Positions 24,250 to 32,616 of a stretch of 64,000 nucleotides of DNA are shown piece by piece (the stretch's first letter is position 1; each line of letters opens with the position of its first letter). The position numbers were made by a program, and so were the translations under genes. The notes under the pieces were generated by a model. It was not told the DNA's origin, searched no databases, and worked only from the letters and a program-made list of their open reading frames with translations. Origin of the DNA: Pseudomonas sp. CHM02 (GTDB taxonomy: Bacteria; Pseudomonadota; Gammaproteobacteria; Pseudomonadales; Pseudomonadaceae); contig NZ_JFCA01000035.1 of NCBI RefSeq assembly GCF_000612585.1, positions 22,006-86,005 on the forward strand, read 5' to 3'.

Positions 24250-25140
24250 ATGCACTTCGATCTGGCCGACCTGCGCCTGTTTATCCATATCGCCGAATCC
24301 CCCAGCCTGACCCAGGGTGCCAAGCGCGCATTTCTCTCACCGGCGGCCGCCAGTGCGCGGATCAAGGCCCTCGAAGGCCAGCTCGACACTCGCCTGCTGT
24401 ACCGCGACAGCCGTGGCGTGGAGATCACTCCGGCCGGTGAGCGCTTGCTGCACCATGCGCGGCTGATCATGCGCCAGGTCGACTATCTCAAGAGCGAATT
24501 CACCCAGTACGGCGTGGACTCGGCCGGGCATATCCGCATCTTCGCCAACACCACGGCGGTCACCGAATTCTTGCCGGAAGTGCTGGCGGGTTTCCTGTCG
24601 CAACGGCCCGGCGTCACCGTCGACCTGCAGGAACGCCTGTCCCGCGACATCGTGCGCGGCGTGCTCGATGGCACCAGCGACATGGGCATCATTGCCGGGC
24701 CTGTGGAAGCGGCGGGTTTGCAGGTGCTGCATTTCAGCACGGATGAGCTGGTGTTGATGGTGCCGGTCGGCCACCCGCTGGCGGAGCAAGCGTCGGTGAC
24801 GCTGGAACAGACCCTCGCCTACCAGCATATCGGCCTGCATGAAGGCAGCACCTTGCTGAGCTTCTTGCGCGAACACGTCGAGCGGCTCGGTAAACATTTG
24901 TCGCTACGGATTCAAGTATCCAGCTTCGAGGCGATTTGCCGGATGGTCGAGGCCGGCGTGGGCATTGGCATCATTCCGGAGTCCGCCGCCGTGCGCCACA
25001 GCCGCACCATGCAACTGGTGGCGGTGAAGCTCGATGAGCCCTGGGCGATTCGCGAACGCAGCATCCTGGTGCGGGAGCTGGAGGCGTTGCCCGGCACCAT
25101 TCGTGCGTTGATTGCCACGTTGATGCCGGAAAACGCCTAA
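24250..25140 (+). CDS. LysR-type regulator of the itaconate cluster (RipR/ItcR-like)
   Basis: This 296-residue LysR protein has the N-terminal helix-turn-helix MHFDLADLRLFIHIAESPSLTQGAKRAFLSPAAASARIKALEGQL and a periplasmic-binding-like effector domain (VLMVPVGHPLAEQ, GVGIGIIPESAA). It is divergent from the itaconate enzyme operon. GGAG precedes the ATG. In P. aeruginosa a LysR at this position (named RipR/ItcR, as I recall) activates the cluster with itaconate. The two identical operators at 18422 and 24122 fit that role. Confidence 0.85.
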   Translation: MHFDLADLRLFIHIAESPSLTQGAKRAFLSPAAASARIKALEGQLDTRLLYRDSRGVEITPAGERLLHHARLIMRQVDYLKSEFTQYGVDSAGHIRIFANTTAVTEFLPEVLAGFLSQRPGVTVDLQERLSRDIVRGVLDGTSDMGIIAGPVEAAGLQVLHFSTDELVLMVPVGHPLAEQASVTLEQTLAYQHIGLHEGSTLLSFLREHVERLGKHLSLRIQVSSFEAICRMVEAGVGIGIIPESAAVRHSRTMQLVAVKLDEPWAIRERSILVRELEALPGTIRALIATLMPENA

Positions 25141-25173
25141 GCTGGACAGTCACCTTGCCAAAGGAGTCAGCCC

Positions 25174-25662
25174 ATGCAGCTCGAAGGATCCTGCCATTGC
25201 GGCGCCGTCACGTTCAGCCTCGACAGTGCCCATCCTTACCCTTACCAGCGTTGCTACTGCTCGATCTGTCGCAAGACCCAGGGCGGTGGCGGTTATGCGA
25301 TCAACCTCGCCGGCGATACCAAGAGCCTGAAGGTGCGCGGGCGCAAACTGATTTCGATCTACCACGCCAGGCTCAAGCCCGAGGGCGCCAGCCGTGCCCA
25401 CGCGAGCACCGCCGAACGGCACTTCTGTTCGCAGTGCGGCAGCGCCTTGTGGTTGTTCAGCCCGGAGTGGCCGGAGTTGATCCACCCGTTTGCCTCGGCC
25501 ATCGACACGCCGTTGCCAGTGCCGCCGGAGCATACGCACCTGATGCTGGGGTCGAAGGCGCCGTGGGTGGAAGTCACGTTGCGCAAGGGTGACCTGCAGT
25601 TCGATGAATACCCCGAAGAGTCCATCGCCCAATGGCATGAGCGCAATGGCGTGACCCGTTAA
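25174..25662 (+). CDS. GFA family zinc protein
   Basis: This 162-residue protein has the glutathione-dependent formaldehyde-activating (GFA, Mss4-like) zinc fold. The Cys ligands are visible in GSCHCGAVTF, RCYCSICRKTQG and RHFCSQCGSALW. AAGGAG lies nine bases before the ATG. It is 33 bp after the LysR gene on the same strand. The GFA name does not prove formaldehyde chemistry; most members are uncharacterised. Confidence 0.88.
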   Translation: MQLEGSCHCGAVTFSLDSAHPYPYQRCYCSICRKTQGGGGYAINLAGDTKSLKVRGRKLISIYHARLKPEGASRAHASTAERHFCSQCGSALWLFSPEWPELIHPFASAIDTPLPVPPEHTHLMLGSKAPWVEVTLRKGDLQFDEYPEESIAQWHERNGVTR

Positions 25663-25756
25663 CAGTCTTTGACAGTTTCTCGACAAAGCTGCCAAAGACC
25701 TCTGGGCATCGCGCCCCTAGCATTCGAGCATCCAAACCACCTGTCGGGTGCTCTTC

Positions 25757-27571
25757 ATGCTTCGCACATTGCGTGGTATTCCGTTACTCGGTTGCCTGTT
25801 GGGCAGTCTCGGCTGCCACGGGCAGCCACCTGCCCCGCCGCCGATTCCCAAGGGCGACTACAGCGCGATCATCCGCTACCTGCAAACTCGCATCCCCCAA
25901 GAGATGGCCCGTGCAAACGTGCCCGGCCTGTCGATTGCGCTGGTCAACGGCCAGGAGTTGATCTGGGCACGCGGGTTCGGCATGGCCGACAAAGCCATGG
26001 GCCTGCTGGTGACGCCGAACACTGCCTTCCGCGCCGGAGCGATCTCCAAGCTGTTCACCGCCAGTGCTGCCCTGCAACTGGTGGAACAGCAGCGGCTGGC
26101 GCTGGATGCACCGATCCAGCAGACCCTGCGTGAGTTCTATGTGCGCTCGCGCTTTCACGTCGACCAACAGGCCGCCGACCGCGACATCACCTTGCGTCGC
26201 CTGCTCAGCCATCAATCCGGCTTGCCCAGTGAGCACCTGCGCGACCTGCGCAACCGCTTCGCCATGGGGCAGATGCCGATGCGCCTGTCGGGCATATGGC
26301 TGAGCACACCGCCCGGCACGCAGGTGGCCTATTCCAACCTGGGTTATGCGCTGGTGGGCGCGGCCATCGAGCGCAGCAGCGGCAAGGACTTTGAAACCCA
26401 GTTGCAACACAGCCTGCTCACACCGCTGGAAATGAGCCACGCGAGTTTTGTCGGCACCGCTGCGCAATCGGCCAATCGCGCCCAGGGCTATCAGGAAGGT
26501 GTCGCCAGCACCGACGCCCAAGTGCGCGACCTCGCCGCCGGCGGCTTGTGGGCCAGCCCCAAGGACCTCAGCCATTACGTGCAGATGCTGTTCGCCAAGG
26601 GCCTCTACAAGGGCAATCGGGTGATGGCCAGCCGGTCCATCGATGACATGTTCACCCAGCAGAACACTGGCAACGCCCTGGATTTCGACTGCCAGATCGG
26701 CCTGGGCTGGTTCCTGGCGCCGTGCGGTGACGAGCCGATCGCGCCCGGCGTGCGCAGCTACCAGCACAGCGGCGGTGGCGATGACTTTGCCGCGCAACTG
26801 ACCGTGCTGCCTGACCAGCAACTGGCGGTGATCATCATGGCCAATGACAGCAATGCCGAAGACCTGGTTGCCACACTGGCCACCGACACCCTACGCCTGA
26901 TGCTCCAGGCACACACCGGTGAGCGGATGTGCAACGACGACTGCCAGGCACCCCGCCATGGGCTCAAGCTGCGCCAGGTGCCGGCCGCCATCGACCGCCA
27001 GCGCCTGGCCGGGTTCTACGCGACCGCCTGGGGCGTGTTCCGGATCAGGGACGACGCCAATCGGCTGCGGGGCGAGTTGGCCGGCTACGACTTCGAACTG
27101 CTGCGTGACGATCAGGGTTGGTTGCGCGCGCAGAAAAAAGTCCTCGGTTTCTGGCTCAAGGACCTCGGCGAACTCGGCCGCGTACAACTCGACATGATCA
27201 CCGTGCAAGGCCGGCAGATACTCACTGCGCGCAGCCACGGCCAGCGCATCGCCATCGGCGAACGCATCGACCCGCCACCGCTGCCCACGGCCTGGGCCGA
27301 TACCGTCGGCACCTATCAAGTGCTCAACACCCACGAGCCCGACGCACCGTTGAGCGGCATCAGCGTGCGCCTGGAAGAAGGCTTCCTGGTGATTCGCGGC
27401 CAACTGCATGACGAGCCGCTGACCGACTACATCCTGCTGCCCGTGGACAACGCCCATGCCGTACTCGCCGGCAACGGCTATGGCCTGGGCGACACCGTCA
27501 GCCGCCAGGTCAACGGCCTGAGCGCCTCGGGCTACGCCTTCAAACGTACCCATCCACCCCTGAGTTTCTGA
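25757..27571 (+). CDS. serine hydrolase, beta-lactamase/PBP-like, probable lipoprotein
   Basis: This protein of about 604 residues joins an N-terminal beta-lactamase-like (class C/EstB-type) domain to C-terminal lipocalin-like regions of unknown role. The catalytic SxxK is AISKLFTAS, the Tyr motif is YSNLGYALVG, and the third motif region is QHSGGGDDF. The N terminus has a lipobox-like LLGC/SLGC, so it is probably anchored in the envelope. The GTG at 25748 is an alternative start. It is 5 bp upstream of the MipA gene, so the pair is an operon and may act on peptidoglycan or an ester. Confidence 0.85.
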   Translation: MLRTLRGIPLLGCLLGSLGCHGQPPAPPPIPKGDYSAIIRYLQTRIPQEMARANVPGLSIALVNGQELIWARGFGMADKAMGLLVTPNTAFRAGAISKLFTASAALQLVEQQRLALDAPIQQTLREFYVRSRFHVDQQAADRDITLRRLLSHQSGLPSEHLRDLRNRFAMGQMPMRLSGIWLSTPPGTQVAYSNLGYALVGAAIERSSGKDFETQLQHSLLTPLEMSHASFVGTAAQSANRAQGYQEGVASTDAQVRDLAAGGLWASPKDLSHYVQMLFAKGLYKGNRVMASRSIDDMFTQQNTGNALDFDCQIGLGWFLAPCGDEPIAPGVRSYQHSGGGDDFAAQLTVLPDQQLAVIIMANDSNAEDLVATLATDTLRLMLQAHTGERMCNDDCQAPRHGLKLRQVPAAIDRQRLAGFYATAWGVFRIRDDANRLRGELAGYDFELLRDDQGWLRAQKKVLGFWLKDLGELGRVQLDMITVQGRQILTARSHGQRIAIGERIDPPPLPTAWADTVGTYQVLNTHEPDAPLSGISVRLEEGFLVIRGQLHDEPLTDYILLPVDNAHAVLAGNGYGLGDTVSRQVNGLSASGYAFKRTHPPLSF

Positions 27572-27576
27572 TCCCC

Positions 27577-28380
27577 ATGAAAGCCCTGATGCCCTCCAAA
27601 CACCTCTGCCTGTCCATCACCTCACTGTGCTTGCTCGCAGGCGCCAACCCAGTGCTGGCCGAGGACTGGACCTACACCCTCAAGGCCGGCGTTGCCAACC
27701 TGCCACGCTACAGCGGCAGCGACGAGCGCATGACCGCGCCCATGGTCGGCGGCGCCGTCGTCAGCCCATGGGGAATCTTCCTCGACACCGACAAAGGCCT
27801 GGGCTGGGGCTACGAAGGCAATGCCTTGAGCTTCAGTGCCTACGTCGGCGCCAGCGCCTCACGCAAGGACAAGAACGAGTCAATGCATGCCGGCTCCAAG
27901 CGCCTCAAGGGCATGGGCGAAATCAAGTCACGCCCGCAAGTGGGCGTGAGTGCCAGCTACAACCTCGGCGGCGCAATTGTCGGCGCCACCCTGGAACATG
28001 CACTCAAGGAAGATGACCACAAAGACAGTGGCAAGGCGTTCACCCATTTGGAACTGAGCCTGGGCACGAACCTTTATGAAGGCCGCTACGGCTCCGTGGA
28101 TGCCAGCCTCAGCAGCCATTTTGGCGACCGCGACTACCTGCAGACCTGGTACGGCGTCACCACCGGCCAAGCCGCCCGCAGCCGCTTCAAAGCCTACAAG
28201 GCTGGCGCCGGCAACATCAGCAACGGCCTGAACCTGTCGTGGAGCCTGCCCATCAGCGAACACACTCAGTTCTCGACCTTGCTGGACGTGCAATACCTGG
28301 CGGACGAAGCCGGCAAGAGCCCCATTGTGGAGCGACGGTTGCAGACTTCAGTGATGGGCGTTTTGGAATACACCTTCTGA
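27577..28380 (+). CDS. MipA/OmpV family outer-membrane protein
   Basis: This 267-residue beta-barrel protein has a signal peptide ending PVLA-ED. MipA/OmpV hallmarks are VANLPRYSGSDERMTAPMVGGAV near the N terminus, SRPQVGVSASYNLGGA, the HFGDRDYLQTWYGVT region and the C-terminal Phe (VLEYTF) typical of outer-membrane barrels. It follows the serine hydrolase by 5 bp. MipA scaffolds murein hydrolase and synthase contacts in E. coli; here the role is inferred. Confidence 0.88.
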   Translation: MKALMPSKHLCLSITSLCLLAGANPVLAEDWTYTLKAGVANLPRYSGSDERMTAPMVGGAVVSPWGIFLDTDKGLGWGYEGNALSFSAYVGASASRKDKNESMHAGSKRLKGMGEIKSRPQVGVSASYNLGGAIVGATLEHALKEDDHKDSGKAFTHLELSLGTNLYEGRYGSVDASLSSHFGDRDYLQTWYGVTTGQAARSRFKAYKAGAGNISNGLNLSWSLPISEHTQFSTLLDVQYLADEAGKSPIVERRLQTSVMGVLEYTF

Positions 28381-28401
28381 CCTGATAACCCAATCAAACA
28401 C

Positions 28402-28492
28402 TGCAGGCGCTGGCTTGCCAGCGATAGCGGATAAACATTCAGCCCCGTCCTTGAATGAACGATCGCCATCGCTGGCAAGCCAGCGCCTACAG
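28402..28492. repeat. REP pair (REPIN-like)
   Basis: TGCAGGCGCTGGCTTGCCAG and the inverse CTGGCAAGCCAGCGCCTACA are a clear pair between the convergent MipA and sensor kinase genes. Confidence 0.92.
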
Positions 28493-28526
28493 TTAGATCG
28501 CGGGGCAACAGTTAGAGAGTGGTCGG

Positions 28527-28564
28527 CTGTCAGGCCGCCTTCGCAGCAAGCCAGCGACTACAGT
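28527..28564. repeat. lone REP-like unit
   Basis: CCGCCTTCGCAGCAAGCCAGCGACTACAG is a third, unpaired REP-like unit directly at the end of the sensor kinase gene, probably a decayed pair. Confidence 0.65.
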
Positions 28565-29841
28565 TACTCGGCATACGCCCAAGTCATCCGAAACGAGGCC
28601 CCGCCCCATTCCGAATCCAGCACTTGCACCTGGCCGCCGTGCCACTGCGACACCCGCTGCACCAGCGCCAGGCCCAGGCCGAAGCCGCCGGTACGGCGGT
28701 CGCGGCTAGCGTCCAGGCGCATAAAGGGCTGGAAGATCTTCGCCCGGCCTTCCTCCGGCACACCGGGGCCGTCGTCACACACCCGCACTTCATAGCCGCT
28801 GCCGAACTTGATCAGCGACACTTCGACGCGGCGGTCGGCATAGCGAATGGCGTTGCGCAACAGGTTGATCACCGCGCGTGCCATAAAGCGTGGCTCGATC
28901 TGGATAAAGTCCACCTCGCAGGTGCGCAACGACAGCTGGATGCCGGCCGCCTCGGCCTCCAGGGCCACGCTGCCGATCACACTGTCGAGCCAACTGTGAG
29001 CCTCGATACGCTCGCGAGTGACCTGGGTGGCGCCGCGCTCCAGGCTGGCGTAGGTCAGCAGTTCGGAGACCATTTCTTCCAGCTCGCCCAAGTCGGCGTA
29101 CATGTCGGTGATCAATTCACCGCGCTGGCGCGGGTCGGTTTGCTGCTTGAGCTGGTCCAGTTCGAACGACAGGCGCGCAATCGGCGTGCGCAGTTCGTGG
29201 GACACCGCGTTGGTCAGCTCGCGCTGGTTGGCGATCAGGCTTTCGATGCGCTCGGCCATCTGGTTGAAGTGCCCGGCCAGCTCGCGCACGGTGGAGCGGC
29301 GTGGCAGCAGGATGCGTGAACCGAGGTCGTTGTCACCAAAACGCTGGGCGGCCAGGCGAATATGCTCCAGGTCGCGCCAGTGCGGGCGCACCCAGAAATA
29401 CAGCACGATCGCCAGGCTCAGACCCAGCAGGCTGTAGGCCCACAGGTACAACCATTTCGGCTCATCGGGCAGCTTGATATTCAGCAACTGCGGGCCGCCA
29501 TCGATGTTGGCGATGAATTCCATGAAGTCGCCGCGCACCACCAGCTTTCCCGCAGCGAGCAGCTGTTGCTCACGCTGACTCAGCGCCAGGTCATCGCGCT
29601 GCACCAGTTTCAGGTGCAGGCCGTAATGGGGTTGCAGTTCGCTCAGCCGTGCCTGGCGAGCATCGCCCGGCAAGGGCCGCAACTGCTCGACCAAGCCATA
29701 GGCCGGCCCGCGCAGGGCTTCGCGGTTATAGGTTTCATTGGCTTCGGGCAGCAACTCATCGAAGGTGTAGTTGACCAGCCAGATCGCCCCCGCCAGGCCC
29801 AGCGCCAGGATGATGTACAGGCGAATGTAGAGCCGCAGCAT
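28564..29841 (-). CDS. RstB-like sensor histidine kinase
   Basis: This 425-residue inner-membrane kinase has TM segments near residues 7-24 and 130-150 around a periplasmic sensor of about 105 residues, then HAMP, HisKA (H215 in VSHELRTPIARL) and HATPase domains (NLLRNAIRYA, DDGPGVPEE, TGGFGLGLALV). The segment HWRDLEHIRLAAQRFGD-DL and the FNQMAERIESLIAN-RELT run match RstB-type kinases. Its ATG follows the regulator stop directly with no gap, so the pair is co-expressed. The signal is unknown. Confidence 0.9.
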   Translation of the reverse strand: MLRLYIRLYIILALGLAGAIWLVNYTFDELLPEANETYNREALRGPAYGLVEQLRPLPGDARQARLSELQPHYGLHLKLVQRDDLALSQREQQLLAAGKLVVRGDFMEFIANIDGGPQLLNIKLPDEPKWLYLWAYSLLGLSLAIVLYFWVRPHWRDLEHIRLAAQRFGDNDLGSRILLPRRSTVRELAGHFNQMAERIESLIANQRELTNAVSHELRTPIARLSFELDQLKQQTDPRQRGELITDMYADLGELEEMVSELLTYASLERGATQVTRERIEAHSWLDSVIGSVALEAEAAGIQLSLRTCEVDFIQIEPRFMARAVINLLRNAIRYADRRVEVSLIKFGSGYEVRVCDDGPGVPEEGRAKIFQPFMRLDASRDRRTGGFGLGLALVQRVSQWHGGQVQVLDSEWGGASFRMTWAYAE

Positions 29842-30549
29842 CTAGACCTCCCACGCGAACGGGTTGAACAGGTAACCCTTGCCCCAGATGGTCTTGATGC
29901 ACACCGGCTCGCGGGGATTGTCGTTGAGTTTGCCGCGCAGTTTGCTGATGTACACATCGACGCTGCGGTTGAGGCCGTCAAACGCAATACCGCGCATGCG
30001 GTTGAGGATGTCATCGCGGGACAGGATCGTGCCCGCGTTACTGGCCAGCAACCACAACAGCTCGAACTCCATGGTGGTGAGGTCGATCTTGTCATCGCCC
30101 AGGCTGACCACCCGGCAACTGCGATCGATGGCCAGCCGCCCGAAGGCCAGCGACCCGCGCACCGTCGGCTCCGGCGCCTGGCGGCGTTGCAGGGCACGCA
30201 GGCGCGCCAGCAGCACCGGCGGCTTGATCGGTTTGATCACATAGTCGTCGGCACCGGACTCCAGGCCGAGGATATGGTCCAGGTCGTCTTCCTTGGCCGT
30301 GAGGATCACGATAGGCGTGTCGGACACCGAACGGATCCCACGGCACACATGCAGGCCGCTCTGGCCGGGAAGCATCAGGTCGAGCACGACGATCTTCGGC
30401 CTGAAATCCAGGAACGCCGCCAGGGCCTCATCGCCGCGATGCTCCACGCGCACCTCGAAACCGTGCTGCGACAGGAAGTGCGCGATCAGCCCTGCCAGCT
30501 TTTCGTCGTCCTCGACGAGCAATACCTTGCCCAACCCCAGGTTTTCCAT
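29842..30549 (-). CDS. RstA-like OmpR-family response regulator
   Basis: This 235-residue regulator has an N-terminal receiver domain (acidic ED at 13-14, phospho-acceptor D57 in VVLDLMLPG, LTAKEDD, Lys in YVIKPI) and a C-terminal winged helix (TTMEFELLWLLASNAGTILSRDDILNRM, RSVDVYISKLRGKL, TIWGKGYLF). It is the cognate partner of the adjacent kinase. The name is by family resemblance only. The upstream region shared with the MFS gene carries TTTAA repeats that it could bind. Confidence 0.9.
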   Translation of the reverse strand: MENLGLGKVLLVEDDEKLAGLIAHFLSQHGFEVRVEHRGDEALAAFLDFRPKIVVLDLMLPGQSGLHVCRGIRSVSDTPIVILTAKEDDLDHILGLESGADDYVIKPIKPPVLLARLRALQRRQAPEPTVRGSLAFGRLAIDRSCRVVSLGDDKIDLTTMEFELLWLLASNAGTILSRDDILNRMRGIAFDGLNRSVDVYISKLRGKLNDNPREPVCIKTIWGKGYLFNPFAWEV

Positions 30550-30650
30550 AAGTTCTCAGTGTGCAGACGCGGATTGAAGAGCGGGCATTATAGGTGGCAA
30601 GCTGGGCAACTAAAGCCGCAGGCCTGCACTGGCCGACGAAGCTTCATGCT

Positions 30651-30687
30651 TTTAAGAGTTTTTAACAAATAACCTGCAATCTTTAAC
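30651..30687. promoter_or_regulatory. phased TTTAA repeats, possible response-regulator site
   Basis: TTTAAG at 30651, TTTAAC at 30661 and TTTAAC at 30682 lie 10 and 21 bp apart, on one helix face, just upstream of the MFS start. OmpR-family dimers bind direct repeats spaced about one turn. The assignment to the adjacent regulator is inference. Confidence 0.35.
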
Positions 30688-30706
30688 GCCAACTACAGGG
30701 AGTTGT

Positions 30707-31906
30707 ATGCGCAAGGATTACCTAGCGTTCTTTGTTTCGCTGTTCCTGTCGCGGCTGGCGGACCAGATCCTGCTGTTTATCGTGCCCTTGATCGTGTTCC
30801 AGACCACCCAGAGCGTGGCCTGGGCCGGGCTGGCGTTTTTTGTCGAGTCGCTGCCGCGTTACCTGGCGTTCCCGGTGTGCGGCGCATTGTGCGACAAGTT
30901 TGCGCCGGTGCGCATCCTGCATATCAGCCAGGTGTACCGGGCACTGGCCTGTGCCGTGGCGGTCGCCTTGTACAGTGTGTTCGATGGCATCTACTGGATC
31001 GTGCTGCTCTCGGCGCTGTGCGGCGTGCTGACCACGCAGGGCATCATGGCGCGGGAAGTGCTGATGCCGCATATCTTCGAGCAGTACAGCTATGCCAAGA
31101 CCCTCTCCTATTCGCAGATCGCTGACCAGGGCGGGCTGGTGCTGGGGCCACTGGTGGCGGCGCTGATGCTGGAGCTGTGGGCCTGGCACTGGGTGGTGCT
31201 GGGGGTGGCCGGGCTGTTTTTGCTGGCAGACCTGGCGATGCGAGTGTGGCAGCGCTCCAGCACGGTCAGCCTGGAGACCTTCGAGCAGCACCGGGATATC
31301 TGGCTGCGACCGCTGAAGATTGCCTTCGGGCATATCCGCAGCCTGGCGGAATTGAAGCGGATCATCACGTTGGCCGTGGGTGTGAACCTGATCATCGGTG
31401 TCACGCTGGCCACGTCTGCGGCGATGGTGACAGGCCAGTTTGCGCAGGATAAGGACGCCTATGCCGCGCTGCAGGCGGCGGGCGCCCTGGTGACGATCGG
31501 GATTCTGTTCTATCTGGCGCGGGCCGGCCTGCCGCTGAAGGTGATGGGCGGGTTGTCGTATTCGATGATCGGGGTGGGCGCGCTGATCATGGCGATCAGC
31601 CCTGGCGTGTGGCTGTATGCCGTGGGTTTCCTGCTGGTCACCGGTTTCGACAAGATGTTCAACGTCTACCTGCGCAGCACCCGTCAGCGCGTGATCCCCG
31701 TGCAGGACTTTGGTAAGACGGTGGGCGTGATCACCCTGCTCAATAACCTGCCGCAACCCTTGGCGGGCCTGGCGATTGCGCTGCTGGCAGCGCCGTTGGG
31801 TACACAGGCGGTGATCCTGCTGCTGGCCGGGATCACCGCGTTGCTAGGCGTGGCCGTGGCCTCAGGCTGGCACGCCACTGTGAAAGCGGAACTCGATGTC
31901 GGGTGA
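30707..31906 (+). CDS. MFS transporter
   Basis: This 399-residue inner-membrane protein has about 12 hydrophobic segments of the major facilitator superfamily (FLSRLADQILLFIVPLIVF at the N terminus, FFVESLPRYLAFPVCGALCDKF as the loop 2-3 region, and symmetrical second half starting LKRIITLAVGVNLIIGV). It most resembles the MFS_3/enterobactin-exporter-type group. AGGGAG precedes the ATG. It is divergent from the two-component regulator. Its last 45 bp overlap the 3' end of miaE on the other strand. Confidence 0.87.
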   Translation: MRKDYLAFFVSLFLSRLADQILLFIVPLIVFQTTQSVAWAGLAFFVESLPRYLAFPVCGALCDKFAPVRILHISQVYRALACAVAVALYSVFDGIYWIVLLSALCGVLTTQGIMAREVLMPHIFEQYSYAKTLSYSQIADQGGLVLGPLVAALMLELWAWHWVVLGVAGLFLLADLAMRVWQRSSTVSLETFEQHRDIWLRPLKIAFGHIRSLAELKRIITLAVGVNLIIGVTLATSAAMVTGQFAQDKDAYAALQAAGALVTIGILFYLARAGLPLKVMGGLSYSMIGVGALIMAISPGVWLYAVGFLLVTGFDKMFNVYLRSTRQRVIPVQDFGKTVGVITLLNNLPQPLAGLAIALLAAPLGTQAVILLLAGITALLGVAVASGWHATVKAELDVG

Positions 31907-32464
31907 CTCGATCAGTTCCTGCTCGGCCGCCCTCACCCGCTCGATCACTTGGGCAATGTCCTTGGCGTCGCCGTACTGGTACGCCAACTTGAGGTACCCC
32001 TGGAAGTGCCGCGCCTCGCTTTTCAGCAGGCCGAAGTAGAACTTGCCGAGTTCTTCGTCCAAATGCGGCACCAGCGCTTCGAAACGCTCGCAACTGCGCG
32101 CCTCGATAAAGGCGCCCACCACCAGCGTATCCACCAGTTTGACCGGCTCGTGGCTGCGCACCACTTTGCGCAAACCAGAGGCGTAACGCCCGGCATGCAG
32201 TTGGCGCAGCTCGACCTTGCGCTTTTTCATCAGGCGCATGACTTGCTCGTGGTGCACCAGTTCTTCGCGGGCCAGGCGCGACATCATGTTGATCAGGTCG
32301 ACATGGCCGTGGTACTTGGCGATCAGGCTAAGGGCGGTGCTGGCGGCTTTGAATTCGCAGTTCTTGTGGTCGATCAGCAGGGTCTCCTGATCGGCCAGCG
32401 CGGCCTGGACCCAGGCATCAGGGGTGCGGCAACCGAGGAATTCGTGGATTTCTGGCAGGTTCAT
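31862..32464 (-). CDS. miaE: tRNA-(ms2io6A) hydroxylase MiaE
   Basis: This 200-residue protein is a ferritin-like di-iron monooxygenase that hydroxylates the isopentenyl group of ms2i6A37 in tRNA. Ligand-type motifs are HKNCEFKAASTALSL, REELVHHEQ (E-x2-H), IEARSCERFEAL and KSEARHFQGYL (E-x2-H). The ATG at 32464 (MNLPEIHEF) is chosen over the frame start at 32488. Its 3' end overlaps the MFS gene by 45 bp tail to tail. Confidence 0.92.
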   Translation of the reverse strand: MNLPEIHEFLGCRTPDAWVQAALADQETLLIDHKNCEFKAASTALSLIAKYHGHVDLINMMSRLAREELVHHEQVMRLMKKRKVELRQLHAGRYASGLRKVVRSHEPVKLVDTLVVGAFIEARSCERFEALVPHLDEELGKFYFGLLKSEARHFQGYLKLAYQYGDAKDIAQVIERVRAAEQELIESPDIEFRFHSGVPA

Positions 32465-32538
32465 CGGGCTCACGGGCAAAAGGATCACAAAAGGCCGGCG
32501 ATTATACCGACCCCGCTGCAGACCACCAGCCGCTGGCC

Positions 32539-32552
32539 TTGATGTGCATCAA
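32539..32552 (+). promoter_or_regulatory. ANR/FNR box TTGAT-GTGC-ATCAA
   Basis: This is a perfect ANR/FNR consensus palindrome centred at 32545.5. A TATAGT -10 element lies at 32576-32581, which predicts a start near 32588 and places the box close to -42, the class II activator position. The next gene downstream encodes a universal stress protein, a common ANR target in pseudomonads. Confidence 0.85.
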
Positions 32553-32616
32553 CATGACGTGCGCCAGCCAGCAACTATAGTTGTTCCAGCCCCCGCCTTT
32601 TTTGGAGATCCCGATC

